Positions 10,692 to 18,673 of a DNA stretch of 64,000 nt are shown here, one piece after another. The position numbers were made by a program, and so were the translations under genes. The stretch is from Salinicola halophyticus (GTDB taxonomy: Bacteria; Pseudomonadota; Gammaproteobacteria; Pseudomonadales; Halomonadaceae). The first letter of the stretch is position 1. The number at the start of each line of letters is the position of its first letter. The notes under the pieces were generated by a model, which did not search any database, had not been told where the DNA came from, and was given only the letters and a program-made list of their open reading frames with translations. Location of the stretch: NCBI RefSeq assembly GCF_003206695.1, contig NZ_PZJN01000008.1, positions 32,791 to 96,790 of the forward strand, in the 5' to 3' direction.

Positions 10692-10938
10692 ACTGCGCGG
10701 CGTCAAGACCATGCGGCGTCAAAGCGCGAAGGACCCGCCGAGCGCGTCGTCCATCCGGGCATCTATCGAGCCATCTATCGAATCATGGACCCAAGCGTAG
10801 ATCATCAGGTCGATCACGACACCGATCAGAGCATCGACAAGCGCCGATCATTGCCGCTCGATGAATGCACGCTCGACGAATACGACCGCTATCCTAGATA
10901 GCCGATCATGATCCAATCGACCCACACGAGGAGAATCC
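10692..10938. other. Gap between kdsD and lptC; kdsC absent
   Basis: This 247-bp stretch is where kdsC (Kdo 8-phosphate phosphatase, about 175 aa) normally lies. No frame carries the HAD-family start motif (DVDGVLTDG) or any other kdsC-like sequence, and the space is too short for the gene. It is rich in short repeated words built on ATCGA and GATCA, and the lptC ribosome site lies at its end. Confidence 0.75.
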
Positions 10939-11550
10939 GTGGCCAAGACGACCCGATTTCAGTCTCCCTGGTGGCGCCGCCTCGGCCTGCTGGTACTGTT
11001 GCTGGCACTGGGGGGTGGCTTGACCTATTTGGACCAGCGCGGGGACAACGATAGCGGAGAAACTCTCGGCAATACCGTGGGCGAACCCGATTACTACCTC
11101 GAGGATGCCAGCATGACCCGCTACGACGAGCAGGGCCGTGCCTACCAACGGCTGGAAACGCCTCGCCTGGTGCATACCCCGGCCGATGACATCATTCGCA
11201 CCCAGACCCCTCATGGCTACCTGACCGATGACCAGCAGCGCCAGTGGCAGGTGACCAGTGACACGGGCATCATGAATCGTAGCGGCGAGCAGTTGACGCT
11301 GGAAGGCGACGCGCGCCTGGTACAGCCGGAACAGGCCTGGAGCCTGGAGACCCGGACGCTGCATTACGACAGCCGCAAGGCGCACGTCTGGAGTGACACG
11401 TCCGCCGTGTTGCGTCAGCATGACCAGAGCATGCGTGGCGACCGCTTCGATGCCTGGATCGATGAAGATCGTATGCGCCTGACCGACAACGTGCAGGGAC
11501 GCCTGCCACAGCAATCCCAGTCACAGCAACCCAAGGATCAAGGATCATGA
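10939..11550 (+). CDS. lptC: LptC, LPS export protein
   Basis: A 203-aa bitopic protein with an N-terminal anchor (about residues 14-29) and a periplasmic beta-jellyroll (YYLEDASMTRYDEQGR, HTPADDIIRTQTP, LTLEGDARLVQPE). It receives LPS from the LptBFG transporter and hands it to LptA. The start is GTG at 10939 with GAGGAG eight bases upstream. It overlaps lptA by 4 nt (ATGA). Confidence 0.9.
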   Translation: MAKTTRFQSPWWRRLGLLVLLLALGGGLTYLDQRGDNDSGETLGNTVGEPDYYLEDASMTRYDEQGRAYQRLETPRLVHTPADDIIRTQTPHGYLTDDQQRQWQVTSDTGIMNRSGEQLTLEGDARLVQPEQAWSLETRTLHYDSRKAHVWSDTSAVLRQHDQSMRGDRFDAWIDEDRMRLTDNVQGRLPQQSQSQQPKDQGS

Positions 11551-12077
11551 GGCGAGAACTCGGCCAACTTCTGGTGCTGACGACGCTGGGCATCGCAAGC
11601 TTCTCGGCGAACGCGCTGGAAAGCGACGCCAGCGCGCCGATCGAGATCGCGGCGGACCAGCTCGATATCGATGACCGTCAAGGTACTGCCGTCTACACCG
11701 GCGGTGTCGACATGCAGCAGGGCAGCATGCATCTCAAGGCGGCGCGGGTCGATATCCAGCGCGCCGACAACGGTCAGGTCGGCCAGGTCACCGCCAAGGG
11801 CGGGGGCAGCGAGCGCGCCTATCTCGAACAGAAGCCGGGGGCCGACCAGGAACTGGTCAAGGGCTGGGGCGATACCGTGGTCTATCACGCCGCAGAACGG
11901 CGGGTGGAGCTGATCGGTAACGCCGAACTGCACCAGGGCGGCGATACTTTCGACGGCGCCTACGTCGAATACTATCTCGACTCACGCCGCGTCCAGGCTC
12001 GCGCCAGCCAGGACAGCGACGGCAACAGCGACGGCCGCGTCCGCATGACGCTGACCCCGCGCGAATCGTCCCAATAG
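11547..12077 (+). CDS. lptA: LptA, periplasmic LPS-transport bridge protein
   Basis: A 176-aa secreted protein. The signal peptide (about residues 1-22, ending SFSANA) is followed by one OstA/LptA domain (PIEIAADQLDIDDRQGTAVYTGGVDMQQGSM). LptA oligomerises into the bridge carrying LPS across the periplasm to LptD. Translationally coupled to lptC by a 4-nt overlap; the following lptB starts 131 bp later, so a minor separate promoter for lptB is possible. Confidence 0.92.
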   Translation: MRRELGQLLVLTTLGIASFSANALESDASAPIEIAADQLDIDDRQGTAVYTGGVDMQQGSMHLKAARVDIQRADNGQVGQVTAKGGGSERAYLEQKPGADQELVKGWGDTVVYHAAERRVELIGNAELHQGGDTFDGAYVEYYLDSRRVQARASQDSDGNSDGRVRMTLTPRESSQ

Positions 12078-12208
12078 CACCTCGATCGCGCCCGGATCCC
12101 GAGGGTGCTCGAGACCTGATTTCGAAGTGAGCGGGCCAGATGCCGATCTCCGTCGCGATCGCGACGGTCTACTCTGCCCCGCGTTGTGCCGTGACAAGGA
12201 ACGACCGA

Positions 12209-12934
12209 ATGAAAACGCTGACGGCCGCCAATCTGGCCAAGAGCTACAAGGGACGCCGCGTCGTCCATGATTTCAGCCTGACCCTGCGTCAGGGCAGCAT
12301 CGTTGGCCTGCTGGGCCCCAATGGGGCCGGCAAGACCACGTCTTTCTACATGATCGTCGGCCTGGTCAAGGCGGATGCGGGAAGCGTCCATATCGACGAT
12401 CACGACCTCAGTCGCGCCCCGATGCACGACCGCGCCCGCGCCGGGATCGGCTATCTTCCGCAAGAGGCCTCGATCTTTCGCAAGCTGAGCGTGGCCGACA
12501 ACATCATGGCCATCCTCGAGACCCGCAAGGATCTGGACCGCGCCGGACGCCGCCACCATCTCGAGCAGTTGCTCAACGATTTTCATATCGACCACATCCG
12601 TGACAACCTCGGTATGAGCCTGTCCGGTGGCGAACGTCGCCGCGTGGAAATCGCCCGGGCACTGGCTACCGAACCCGCCTTCGTGCTGCTCGACGAACCC
12701 TTTGCCGGTGTCGATCCGATTTCGGTCGGCGATATCAAGCGTATCGTCCGCCAGCTTCGTGATCGCGAAATCGGCGTACTGATCACCGATCACAACGTGC
12801 GCGAAACGCTCGACATCTGCGATAACGCCTATATCGTCGGCGATGGCCAGATCATCGCGGAAGGTCGTCCGGACGCTATTCTCGACAATCAGCGCGTGCG
12901 TGACGTCTATCTGGGTCACGAGTTCCGGCTATGA
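12209..12934 (+). CDS. lptB: LptB, ATPase of the LPS transporter
   Basis: A 241-aa ABC ATPase, the same length as E. coli LptB. Walker [18 protein letters not shown], signature [16 protein letters not shown], Walker [14 protein letters not shown] and the switch His in TDHNVRETL are all present. It drives extraction of LPS from the inner membrane with LptF and LptG (not in this window). The frame is open upstream, but the ATG at 12209 has AAGGA nearby and begins at the normal family N-terminus. It precedes rpoN, as in most gammaproteobacteria. Confidence 0.95.
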   Translation: MKTLTAANLAKSYKGRRVVHDFSLTLRQGSIVGLLGPNGAGKTTSFYMIVGLVKADAGSVHIDDHDLSRAPMHDRARAGIGYLPQEASIFRKLSVADNIMAILETRKDLDRAGRRHHLEQLLNDFHIDHIRDNLGMSLSGGERRRVEIARALATEPAFVLLDEPFAGVDPISVGDIKRIVRQLRDREIGVLITDHNVRETLDICDNAYIVGDGQIIAEGRPDAILDNQRVRDVYLGHEFRL

Positions 12935-12970
12935 CCGCCTTGCGAACCGGCACCAACTGATGCGAGTCAC

Positions 12971-12986
12971 TGGCATGTTTCTTGCA
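12971..12986 (+). promoter_or_regulatory. Putative sigma-54 (-24/-12) promoter upstream of rpoN
   Basis: TGGCATG at 12971-12977, four bases, then TTGCA at 12982-12986 matches the RpoN consensus TGGCACG-N4-TTGCW with a single mismatch. The invariant GG (12972-12973) and GC (12984-12985) have the exact required 12-base offset. Transcription would begin near 12997, leaving a leader of about 75 nt before rpoN. This points to autoregulation of sigma-54, as promoter or as repression site. Confidence 0.6.
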
Positions 12987-13071
12987 TTGTTTTCCTGTAT
13001 AAGTCGTTGCACGCTACCCGATCAGTCAGTAACGTAGTCCCCTTCTCGTTGATTGTGACGATCGCCTCACC

Positions 13072-14523
13072 ATGTCCATGAAGCCCTCGCTGCAACTTAG
13101 AGTCGGCACGCAGTTGACCATGACGCCTCAGCTCCAGCAGGCGATTCAACTCCTGCAGCTGTCGACGCTCGACCTTTGCCAGGAGATCCAGCAAGCCCTC
13201 GAATCCAATCCGATGCTGGAGCTGGAAGAGCCCTATTCCGAAGAGCCCTGTTCCGAAGAAGAGTCTCAGGAAGCGCCCGAGGACGAATGGGCAAGCGATA
13301 TTCCCGACCAACTGGCGCTCGACAGCGACTGGAGCGACACCTACCAGGATGCCAACGCGGGCTCGCTCAGTGGCAACGGCAGTAGCAGCGAAGACGCGCC
13401 GGATTTCGACCGCAATGCAATCGCCACCAGCCTGCACGACCATCTGTCATGGCAACTGGCGATGGGGGATTTCGACGGCCGCGAGCGCGAGCTGGGCGAA
13501 TGCCTGATCGACGCCATCGGTGACGACGGCTATCTCACCGGCTCACTCGACGAACTCGCCGCCGGCCTCCGAGCCCAGCGCGGCGAAAGCGTCAGCACGG
13601 CGGACCTCGAGCATGTCCTGATGCGGGTACAGCAGTTCGATCCCACCGGGGTCGGCGCCCGCGATCTGCGCGAATGCCTGCTGCTTCAGCTCGGCGCGCT
13701 GGCGAGCGAAACGCCGCTGCTGCCCCAGGCCAAGCGGCTGGTACGTCAGTTTCTGGAGGCACTGGCCGGCAACGACCGACGCCTGCTCATGCGGCGCCTG
13801 CGCCTGGAAGAAGACGAACTCGACTGCGTCATCGCCTTGATTCGCACGCTCGAACCCCGCCCGGGGCAGCGCTTCGATACCAGTCGCGACCACTACGTGA
13901 TCCCCGATCTCGTCGCCACGCCCTCCCCCGAGGGCTGGCGTATCGAACTCAACGCCGAATCGCTGCCACGCCTGCGCATCCAGCCGGACTACGCAGCGCT
14001 GATCAAACGCGCCGACAAGAGCGACGACAATACCTTTCTGCGCCAGCACCTCCAGGAGGCCCGCTGGCTGCTCAAGAGCCTCTCCAGCCGCAACGACACC
14101 CTGTTGCGCGTCGGCCGCGAGATCATGTCGCGTCAGGTCGATTTCCTCGCCCACGGCGAGGAAGCCATGAAACCCCTGATCTTGGCCGACATCGCCGGCA
14201 GCGTCGAACTGCATGAATCGACGATTTCCCGCGTCACCACGCAGAAGTACATCCACACGCCTCGCGGCGTCTTCGAATTGAAGTACTTCTTCTCGAGTCA
14301 GGTCGGTGGCCAGCGAAGCGATGGCGACAGTTATTCGAGCACCGCGATTCGCGCCCGACTCAAGAAGCTGATCGGCGAGGAGCCACCGCGAAAGCCGCTC
14401 TCGGACAGCAAACTGGTCGAATTGCTGGCCCAGTCGGAAATCTGCGTCGCCCGGCGGACCGTGGCCAAATATCGTGAAGCCATGGGCATTCCCTCCTCCA
14501 GCGAACGCAAACGTCTGGCTTGA
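13072..14523 (+). CDS. rpoN: RNA polymerase sigma-54 factor
   Basis: A 483-aa RpoN. Region I is the Gln-rich activator-response segment (QLTMTPQLQQAIQLLQLS), followed by an acidic region II (about residues 45-100), the core-binding domain, the HTH (ESTISRVTTQKYIHTPRGVFELKYFF) and the RpoN box ARRTVAKYRE at about 460-469, which reads the -24 element. ATGs at 13072 and 13078 are both possible starts. A near-consensus -24/-12 site stands upstream. It heads the typical rpoN-hpf-ptsN-rapZ-ptsO cluster that couples nitrogen signalling to the nitrogen PTS. Confidence 0.97.
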   Translation: MSMKPSLQLRVGTQLTMTPQLQQAIQLLQLSTLDLCQEIQQALESNPMLELEEPYSEEPCSEEESQEAPEDEWASDIPDQLALDSDWSDTYQDANAGSLSGNGSSSEDAPDFDRNAIATSLHDHLSWQLAMGDFDGRERELGECLIDAIGDDGYLTGSLDELAAGLRAQRGESVSTADLEHVLMRVQQFDPTGVGARDLRECLLLQLGALASETPLLPQAKRLVRQFLEALAGNDRRLLMRRLRLEEDELDCVIALIRTLEPRPGQRFDTSRDHYVIPDLVATPSPEGWRIELNAESLPRLRIQPDYAALIKRADKSDDNTFLRQHLQEARWLLKSLSSRNDTLLRVGREIMSRQVDFLAHGEEAMKPLILADIAGSVELHESTISRVTTQKYIHTPRGVFELKYFFSSQVGGQRSDGDSYSSTAIRARLKKLIGEEPPRKPLSDSKLVELLAQSEICVARRTVAKYREAMGIPSSSERKRLA

Positions 14524-14580
14524 GTCCGAGCGGAAGATCAACCAACGCTCGCCAATCTACGTCAGATCGATCACGATGAC

Positions 14581-14608
14581 TTTGCAGTGCCCTGAAAAGG
14601 GTTACAAT
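14581..14608 (+). promoter_or_regulatory. Possible sigma-70 promoter for hpf
   Basis: TACAAT at 14603-14608 is a good -10 hexamer. A weak -35 (TTTGCA, 14581-14586) lies 16 bases upstream. It sits in the 118-bp gap between rpoN and hpf, so it would allow hpf and the PTS genes to be transcribed independently of rpoN. Confidence 0.4.
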
Positions 14609-14641
14609 CCGAAGTGCCATCTGCCGCAACAGGAGCGTGCC

Positions 14642-14950
14642 ATGCAAGTGAACGTTACCGGCCACCACGTCGAGCTGACCGACGCCCTACGGGACTATGT
14701 TGGAGAGAAGCTCGTTCGTTTGGAGCGTCACTACGACAACATCACCAATGTTCAGGTCACCCTGAGTGTCGAGAAGGAGCGTCAACAGGCTGCCTGTACC
14801 CTGCATGCCGCTGGCGCCGATCTACACGCCGAGGCTAGCGAAACCGACATGTACGCCGCCATCGATTCGCTGGCCGACAAACTCGACCGTCAACTGGTCA
14901 AACACAAAGAGAAGGCACAAGCCCGCGCCCAAGGCGCTGGCGCCCGTTAA
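14642..14950 (+). CDS. hpf: Ribosome hibernation promoting factor, short form
   Basis: A 102-aa short HPF. The family begins MQVNVTGHHVELTDALRDYV, and basic residues such as EKLVRLERHYDNI would contact 16S rRNA. Short HPF acts with RMF to dimerise ribosomes into inactive 100S particles in stationary phase. The open frame extends upstream, but the ATG at 14642 has AGGAG eight bases before it and matches the family start. Position behind rpoN is conserved across gammaproteobacteria. Confidence 0.95.
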   Translation: MQVNVTGHHVELTDALRDYVGEKLVRLERHYDNITNVQVTLSVEKERQQAACTLHAAGADLHAEASETDMYAAIDSLADKLDRQLVKHKEKAQARAQGAGAR

Positions 14951-14956
14951 CGCCTG

Positions 14957-15436
14957 ATGATGACACTGGAAAGCATTCTGCCCCCCGAACGTACCCTTTA
15001 CGGGGTCACGGGGGGCAGCAAAAAACGTCTGCTGGAATTCTTCAGCACCTTCATCGCCCAAAACACACCCAGCCTGGATAGCCAGGAAGTTTTCAGTCGT
15101 CTGATCGGCCGCGAGCGGCTGGGCAGCACGGGAATCGGTCACGGCGTTGCCATCCCTCATGCGCGAAGCCCTCACTGCAAGGTGCCGGTGGCAGGTTTCA
15201 TGCGCCTGGAGGATGCGATCGACTTCGATGCGATCGATGGCGAACCGGTCGATCTGGTGTTCGTACTGCTGGTGCCGGAAGAGGCCGATGAAGCCCATCT
15301 CTCGCTGTTGGCAGAAGTCGCCGGCATCATGAGCCAGAGCAGCGTCCGCCAGCAGTTGCGTCAGGTCGAGACGCAGGCCGCGCTGCACGATGCGCTGGTC
15401 GACGCCATCCGCCATCACAGCAGCGACGACGGTTAA
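14957..15436 (+). CDS. ptsN: Nitrogen PTS enzyme IIA
   Basis: A 159-aa EIIA-Ntr. The phosphorylated histidine is His68 in GHGVAIPHAR. It accepts phosphate from NPr (ptsO, downstream) and its phosphorylation state regulates potassium transport, sensor kinases and stress genes in relatives. It starts 6 bp after hpf. Two adjacent ATGs (14957, 14960) make the first residue uncertain. The enzyme I partner (ptsP) is not in the window. Confidence 0.95.
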   Translation: MMTLESILPPERTLYGVTGGSKKRLLEFFSTFIAQNTPSLDSQEVFSRLIGRERLGSTGIGHGVAIPHARSPHCKVPVAGFMRLEDAIDFDAIDGEPVDLVFVLLVPEEADEAHLSLLAEVAGIMSQSSVRQQLRQVETQAALHDALVDAIRHHSSDDG

Positions 15437-15453
15437 ATCAGGACGGACAAACC

Positions 15454-16395
15454 ATGCAGCTCGTCATCATCACCGGCCTCTCGGGATCGGGAAAATCGAT
15501 CGCCTTGCAGGCGCTGGAAGATCTGGGCTACTACGCCATCGACAACCTTCCGGCCAATCTGCTGGCGCCGCTGATCGACGAGCTGCGCGGCGCGCCGCCC
15601 TCGCGGTCCAATGTTGCGGTCAGCATCGATGCCCGTAACCTTCCGGAGTCGCTAGAGCGCTTTCCGGGCCTGCTGGAGGCGGTGCGCGAGCGCGGCATCG
15701 ACACTCAGGTCGTCTATCTGACCGCCGATGCCAAGATCCTGCTCGAGCGCTACTCGGCCACCCGTCGACGCCATCCGCTGACTCGCGGTAACGACATGAC
15801 GCTGGCCGAGGCCATCGATCACGAGCAGGAGTATCTCGCACCGATTCGCCGCATGGCCGACCTAGTGATCGACACCCGCGGATTATCGGTACACGACCTA
15901 CGGGGGCGGATCAGCGAACAGGTCGCCAGCCACCGCGGCGGACGCCTGACCCTGACCTTCGAGTCTTTCGGTTTCAAACGCGGCGTGCCGCTGGATGCCG
16001 ACATGGTGTTCGATGCACGCTGTCTGCCCAACCCGTTCTGGGATCCCGGCCTTCGCACCTACGACGGCCGCGACCAACCGGTCATCGAATTTCTGGAGTC
16101 CTATCCCGACGTTCACGCCATGGCCGACGACATTCACGCCTGGCTCGATCGCTGGTTACCGGCCTACCTGGCCAGTCATCGCAGCTACCTGACGCTGGCG
16201 ATCGGCTGTACAGGGGGCCAGCATCGTTCGGTCTATCTGATCGAGCGGCTGGCTCACCATTTCCATCATGAAGCCGTCGATACCCGGCTTCGTCATCGCG
16301 AACTCGGTATTCATACCGAACTCTCGAAGGCGTCGGTATCGCTGGCTGCGCCGTCAAAAGAGGCAGGATCATCCGAGCACGATGCCAACACGTGA
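15454..16395 (+). CDS. rapZ: RapZ, RNase adapter / nucleotide-binding protein
   Basis: A 313-aa RapZ (YhbJ) protein. Walker A GLSGSGKS occupies residues 8-15, and the C-terminal domain carries the conserved GCTGGQHRSVYLIERLA. In enterobacteria RapZ senses glucosamine-6-phosphate and guides RNase E to the sRNA GlmZ; whether a GlmZ-like RNA exists here cannot be judged from this window. The final 25 or so residues are poorly conserved, and the stop overlaps ptsO by 14 nt. Confidence 0.95.
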   Translation: MQLVIITGLSGSGKSIALQALEDLGYYAIDNLPANLLAPLIDELRGAPPSRSNVAVSIDARNLPESLERFPGLLEAVRERGIDTQVVYLTADAKILLERYSATRRRHPLTRGNDMTLAEAIDHEQEYLAPIRRMADLVIDTRGLSVHDLRGRISEQVASHRGGRLTLTFESFGFKRGVPLDADMVFDARCLPNPFWDPGLRTYDGRDQPVIEFLESYPDVHAMADDIHAWLDRWLPAYLASHRSYLTLAIGCTGGQHRSVYLIERLAHHFHHEAVDTRLRHRELGIHTELSKASVSLAAPSKEAGSSEHDANT

Positions 16396-16651
16396 ACTTC
16401 GTCTGACCAACCGCCGCGGGTTGCATGCCCGGGCCGCCACCAAGCTGGTGCAGTGCTGCCAGCCGTTCTCCGTTCGCGTCGCCATCCACCATGGCGAACG
16501 CCGCGCGGACGCCGCCAACATCATGTCCCTTTTGATGCTCGCCGCCCCCTGCGGTACCGAGTTGACCGTGGTAACCGACGGCGACGAGGCAGATGCTGCC
16601 ATGGAGGCGATCGTCGCGCTGTTCGAGGCGCGTTTTCACGAGGACGAGTAG
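16382..16651 (+). CDS. ptsO: NPr, phosphocarrier of the nitrogen PTS
   Basis: An 89-aa HPr-like protein. His15 in GLHARAATKLV is the phosphorylation site, and the regulatory-site pattern around MSLLMLAAPCGTEL fits NPr. It relays phosphate from enzyme I-Ntr to EIIA-Ntr (ptsN). The start ATG at 16382 lies inside the end of rapZ, a 14-nt overlap that implies coupled translation. The reading frame is open further upstream within rapZ, but only this start gives a normal HPr N-terminus. Confidence 0.94.
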   Translation: MPTRELRLTNRRGLHARAATKLVQCCQPFSVRVAIHHGERRADAANIMSLLMLAAPCGTELTVVTDGDEADAAMEAIVALFEARFHEDE

Positions 16652-16761
16652 CGCTCACGCTGCCGACCCATTCGTGAACAGTGTTTTACATCCTCGTCAT
16701 TTTTTTCGACGATGGTAGAATGCTCATCCTACCGCCAGTCGCTCAAGGATGACCGTTCAGG

Positions 16762-18117
16762 ATGAGCAACAATCCCGAAAAACTGCAGCCCCGGCTGGCC
16801 AAGCTCAACGAAGCCCTCGAAAGCGGCGCACTGGACCAGGCCAGGCGCATGCTCAATCGGGGGCTGGCGCCGGTAGACGTCGCCCACCTGCTGGAGTCCA
16901 CGCCGCCCAAGGAACGCGAGATCCTGTGGGGTTTGCTGGATCCCGACCTCCACGGCGATGTGCTGCAGTATCTGGGCGACGACGTCCAGATCGAATTCCT
17001 CAACCGCATGGACGCGGAACAGCTGCTGACGGCCACCGAAGGTCTCGATGTCGACGATCTCGCCGACCTGCTGCAGCAGCTTCCCAACACCGTCATCCAG
17101 GAAGTCCTCCAGTCGATGGAGGCACAGGAGCGCCAGCGGGTCGAGGCCGTCCTCTCCTATCCCGAGGATACCGCCGGCGGCTTGATGAACCCGGACGCGA
17201 TCACGATCCGTCCGGACATCACGCTGGACGTGGTGCTGCGCTACCTGCGCCGCCACGAGCGCCTGCCCGATGCCACGGATACGCTGCTGGTGGTCACGCG
17301 TCGCGACGAGCTGATCGGCATTCTATCGCTCAACCGCCTGCTGGTATCGGACGTTTCGGTGCTGGTGCGTGAGGTCATGGAGACCGACTTTCACGCGATC
17401 CAGGCCATCGCGTCGGACACCGACGTCGCCACCCTGTTCCAGAAGCACGATCTGATATCGGCGCCGGTGGTCGGTATCGACGGCAAGCTGCTCGGCCGCA
17501 TCACTATCGATGACGTGGTCGACGTCATCCGCGAGGACGCCGAGCACCAGGTCATGAGCATGGCGGGTCTGGACGAAGACGAGGACACCTTCGCGCCAGC
17601 ACTGAGAACCAGCCGCCGACGCGCGGTCTGGCTGGGCATCAACCTGCTCGCCGCGACCATCGTTTCCATCGCCATCGGCTTCTTCGAAGATACGATTCAG
17701 CAGATCGCCGCGCTCGCCGTGTTGATGCCGATCGTCTCCAGCATGGGCGGCATCGCCGGCTCCCAGACCCTGACCGTGATGATTCGCGGCATCGCGCTCG
17801 GCCACGTCTCCGGGGCCAACGTTCGTTGGCTGCTGGTGCGCGAGCTGCTCGTCGGCATGACCAACGGCCTGATCTGGGCGGTCGTCGTGGGGACGATGTC
17901 GGTGTTTCGCTTCGACGACATTCGGCTGGGCGAGATCATCGCCATGGCGATGGTGATCAATCTGACCGTCGCGACCCTCGCCGGCACGTTGATCCCGGTG
18001 CTGCTCAAGAAGTTCAAGATCGACCCGGCGCTCTCCGGCGGCGTCCTGCTGACCACCATCACCGATGTCGTGGGCTTCGTCGCCTTCCTGGGACTGGCAA
18101 CCGTATTTTATCTGTAA
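16762..18117 (+). CDS. mgtE: Magnesium transporter MgtE
   Basis: A 451-aa MgtE. Domains in order are the N-terminal superhelical domain (about 10-130), two CBS domains (about 138-255; DELIGILSLNRLL and LISAPVVGIDGKLLGRITIDD) that sense cytosolic Mg2+, a connecting helix, and five membrane helices (about 290-450). The pore signature PIVSSMGGIAGSQTLTVMIRG is intact. It forms a dimeric Mg2+-gated channel in the inner membrane. A TAGAAT hexamer at 16716 may be its -10 box, with no clear -35. This gene is not in this position in the Pseudomonas arrangement I remember. Confidence 0.95.
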   Translation: MSNNPEKLQPRLAKLNEALESGALDQARRMLNRGLAPVDVAHLLESTPPKEREILWGLLDPDLHGDVLQYLGDDVQIEFLNRMDAEQLLTATEGLDVDDLADLLQQLPNTVIQEVLQSMEAQERQRVEAVLSYPEDTAGGLMNPDAITIRPDITLDVVLRYLRRHERLPDATDTLLVVTRRDELIGILSLNRLLVSDVSVLVREVMETDFHAIQAIASDTDVATLFQKHDLISAPVVGIDGKLLGRITIDDVVDVIREDAEHQVMSMAGLDEDEDTFAPALRTSRRRAVWLGINLLAATIVSIAIGFFEDTIQQIAALAVLMPIVSSMGGIAGSQTLTVMIRGIALGHVSGANVRWLLVRELLVGMTNGLIWAVVVGTMSVFRFDDIRLGEIIAMAMVINLTVATLAGTLIPVLLKKFKIDPALSGGVLLTTITDVVGFVAFLGLATVFYL

Positions 18118-18199
18118 AGGCAAGATAGCGAAGCCTCTCGAAGAGACCGAGACGCGCCAGCTGCCAGAGCGTGCCAGCTATCGAAAACAGGAGATGCCG

Positions 18200-18589
18200 A
18201 TGAACTTCCATACCCGCAAGTGGATCAAACCCGAAGATCTCAATCCCAACGGCTCGCTATTCGGCGGCAGTCTGTTGCGCTGGATTGACGAAGAGGCCGC
18301 GATCTACGCCATCATTCAGCTGGGTAACGCCCAGGTGGTGACCAAATACATCTCGGAGATCAACTTCGTCTCCAGCGCCCGCCAGGGCGACATCATCGAG
18401 CTCGGCATCACTGCCACCCATTTTGGCACTAGTTCGATCACGCTGGAGTGCCACGTTCGCAACAAGATCACGCGCAAGAGCATCCTGACGATCGACAGAA
18501 TGGTCTTCGTCAATTTAGGCGAGGATGGGGCGCCGGCAGCTCACGGGCGCACCGAGATCACCTATATCAAGGACCGCTTCGACGCCTGA
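18200..18589 (+). CDS. Acyl-CoA thioesterase, YciA-like hotdog fold
   Basis: A 129-aa single-hotdog acyl-CoA thioesterase. The pattern NPNGSLFGGSLLRWIDEEAA is the conserved active-site loop and long helix with its catalytic acidic residue, and KSILTIDRMVFVNL is the core beta region. It probably hydrolyses acyl-CoA esters in the cytosol; substrate cannot be told. Of two ATGs six bases apart I chose 18200, because AGGAG (18189-18193) is correctly spaced for it and too close to the first. A strong terminator follows. Confidence 0.85.
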   Translation: MNFHTRKWIKPEDLNPNGSLFGGSLLRWIDEEAAIYAIIQLGNAQVVTKYISEINFVSSARQGDIIELGITATHFGTSSITLECHVRNKITRKSILTIDRMVFVNLGEDGAPAAHGRTEITYIKDRFDA

Positions 18590-18614
18590 GGCCGCAAGCC
18601 GCCGGCTTCTGCCA

Positions 18615-18652
18615 GAAAAAAACGTCAGCGACGGCGTCGCTGACGTTTTTTT
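18615..18652. terminator. Strong bidirectional intrinsic terminator
   Basis: A 12-bp perfect stem (18621-18632 with 18636-18647) and a 3-nt loop are flanked by a run of A on the left and a run of T on the right. It can end transcripts from both the thioesterase gene (plus) and pmbA (minus), which converge here. Confidence 0.92.
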
Positions 18653-18673
18653 CGTAGCTCGTAGCTCCAGCCT

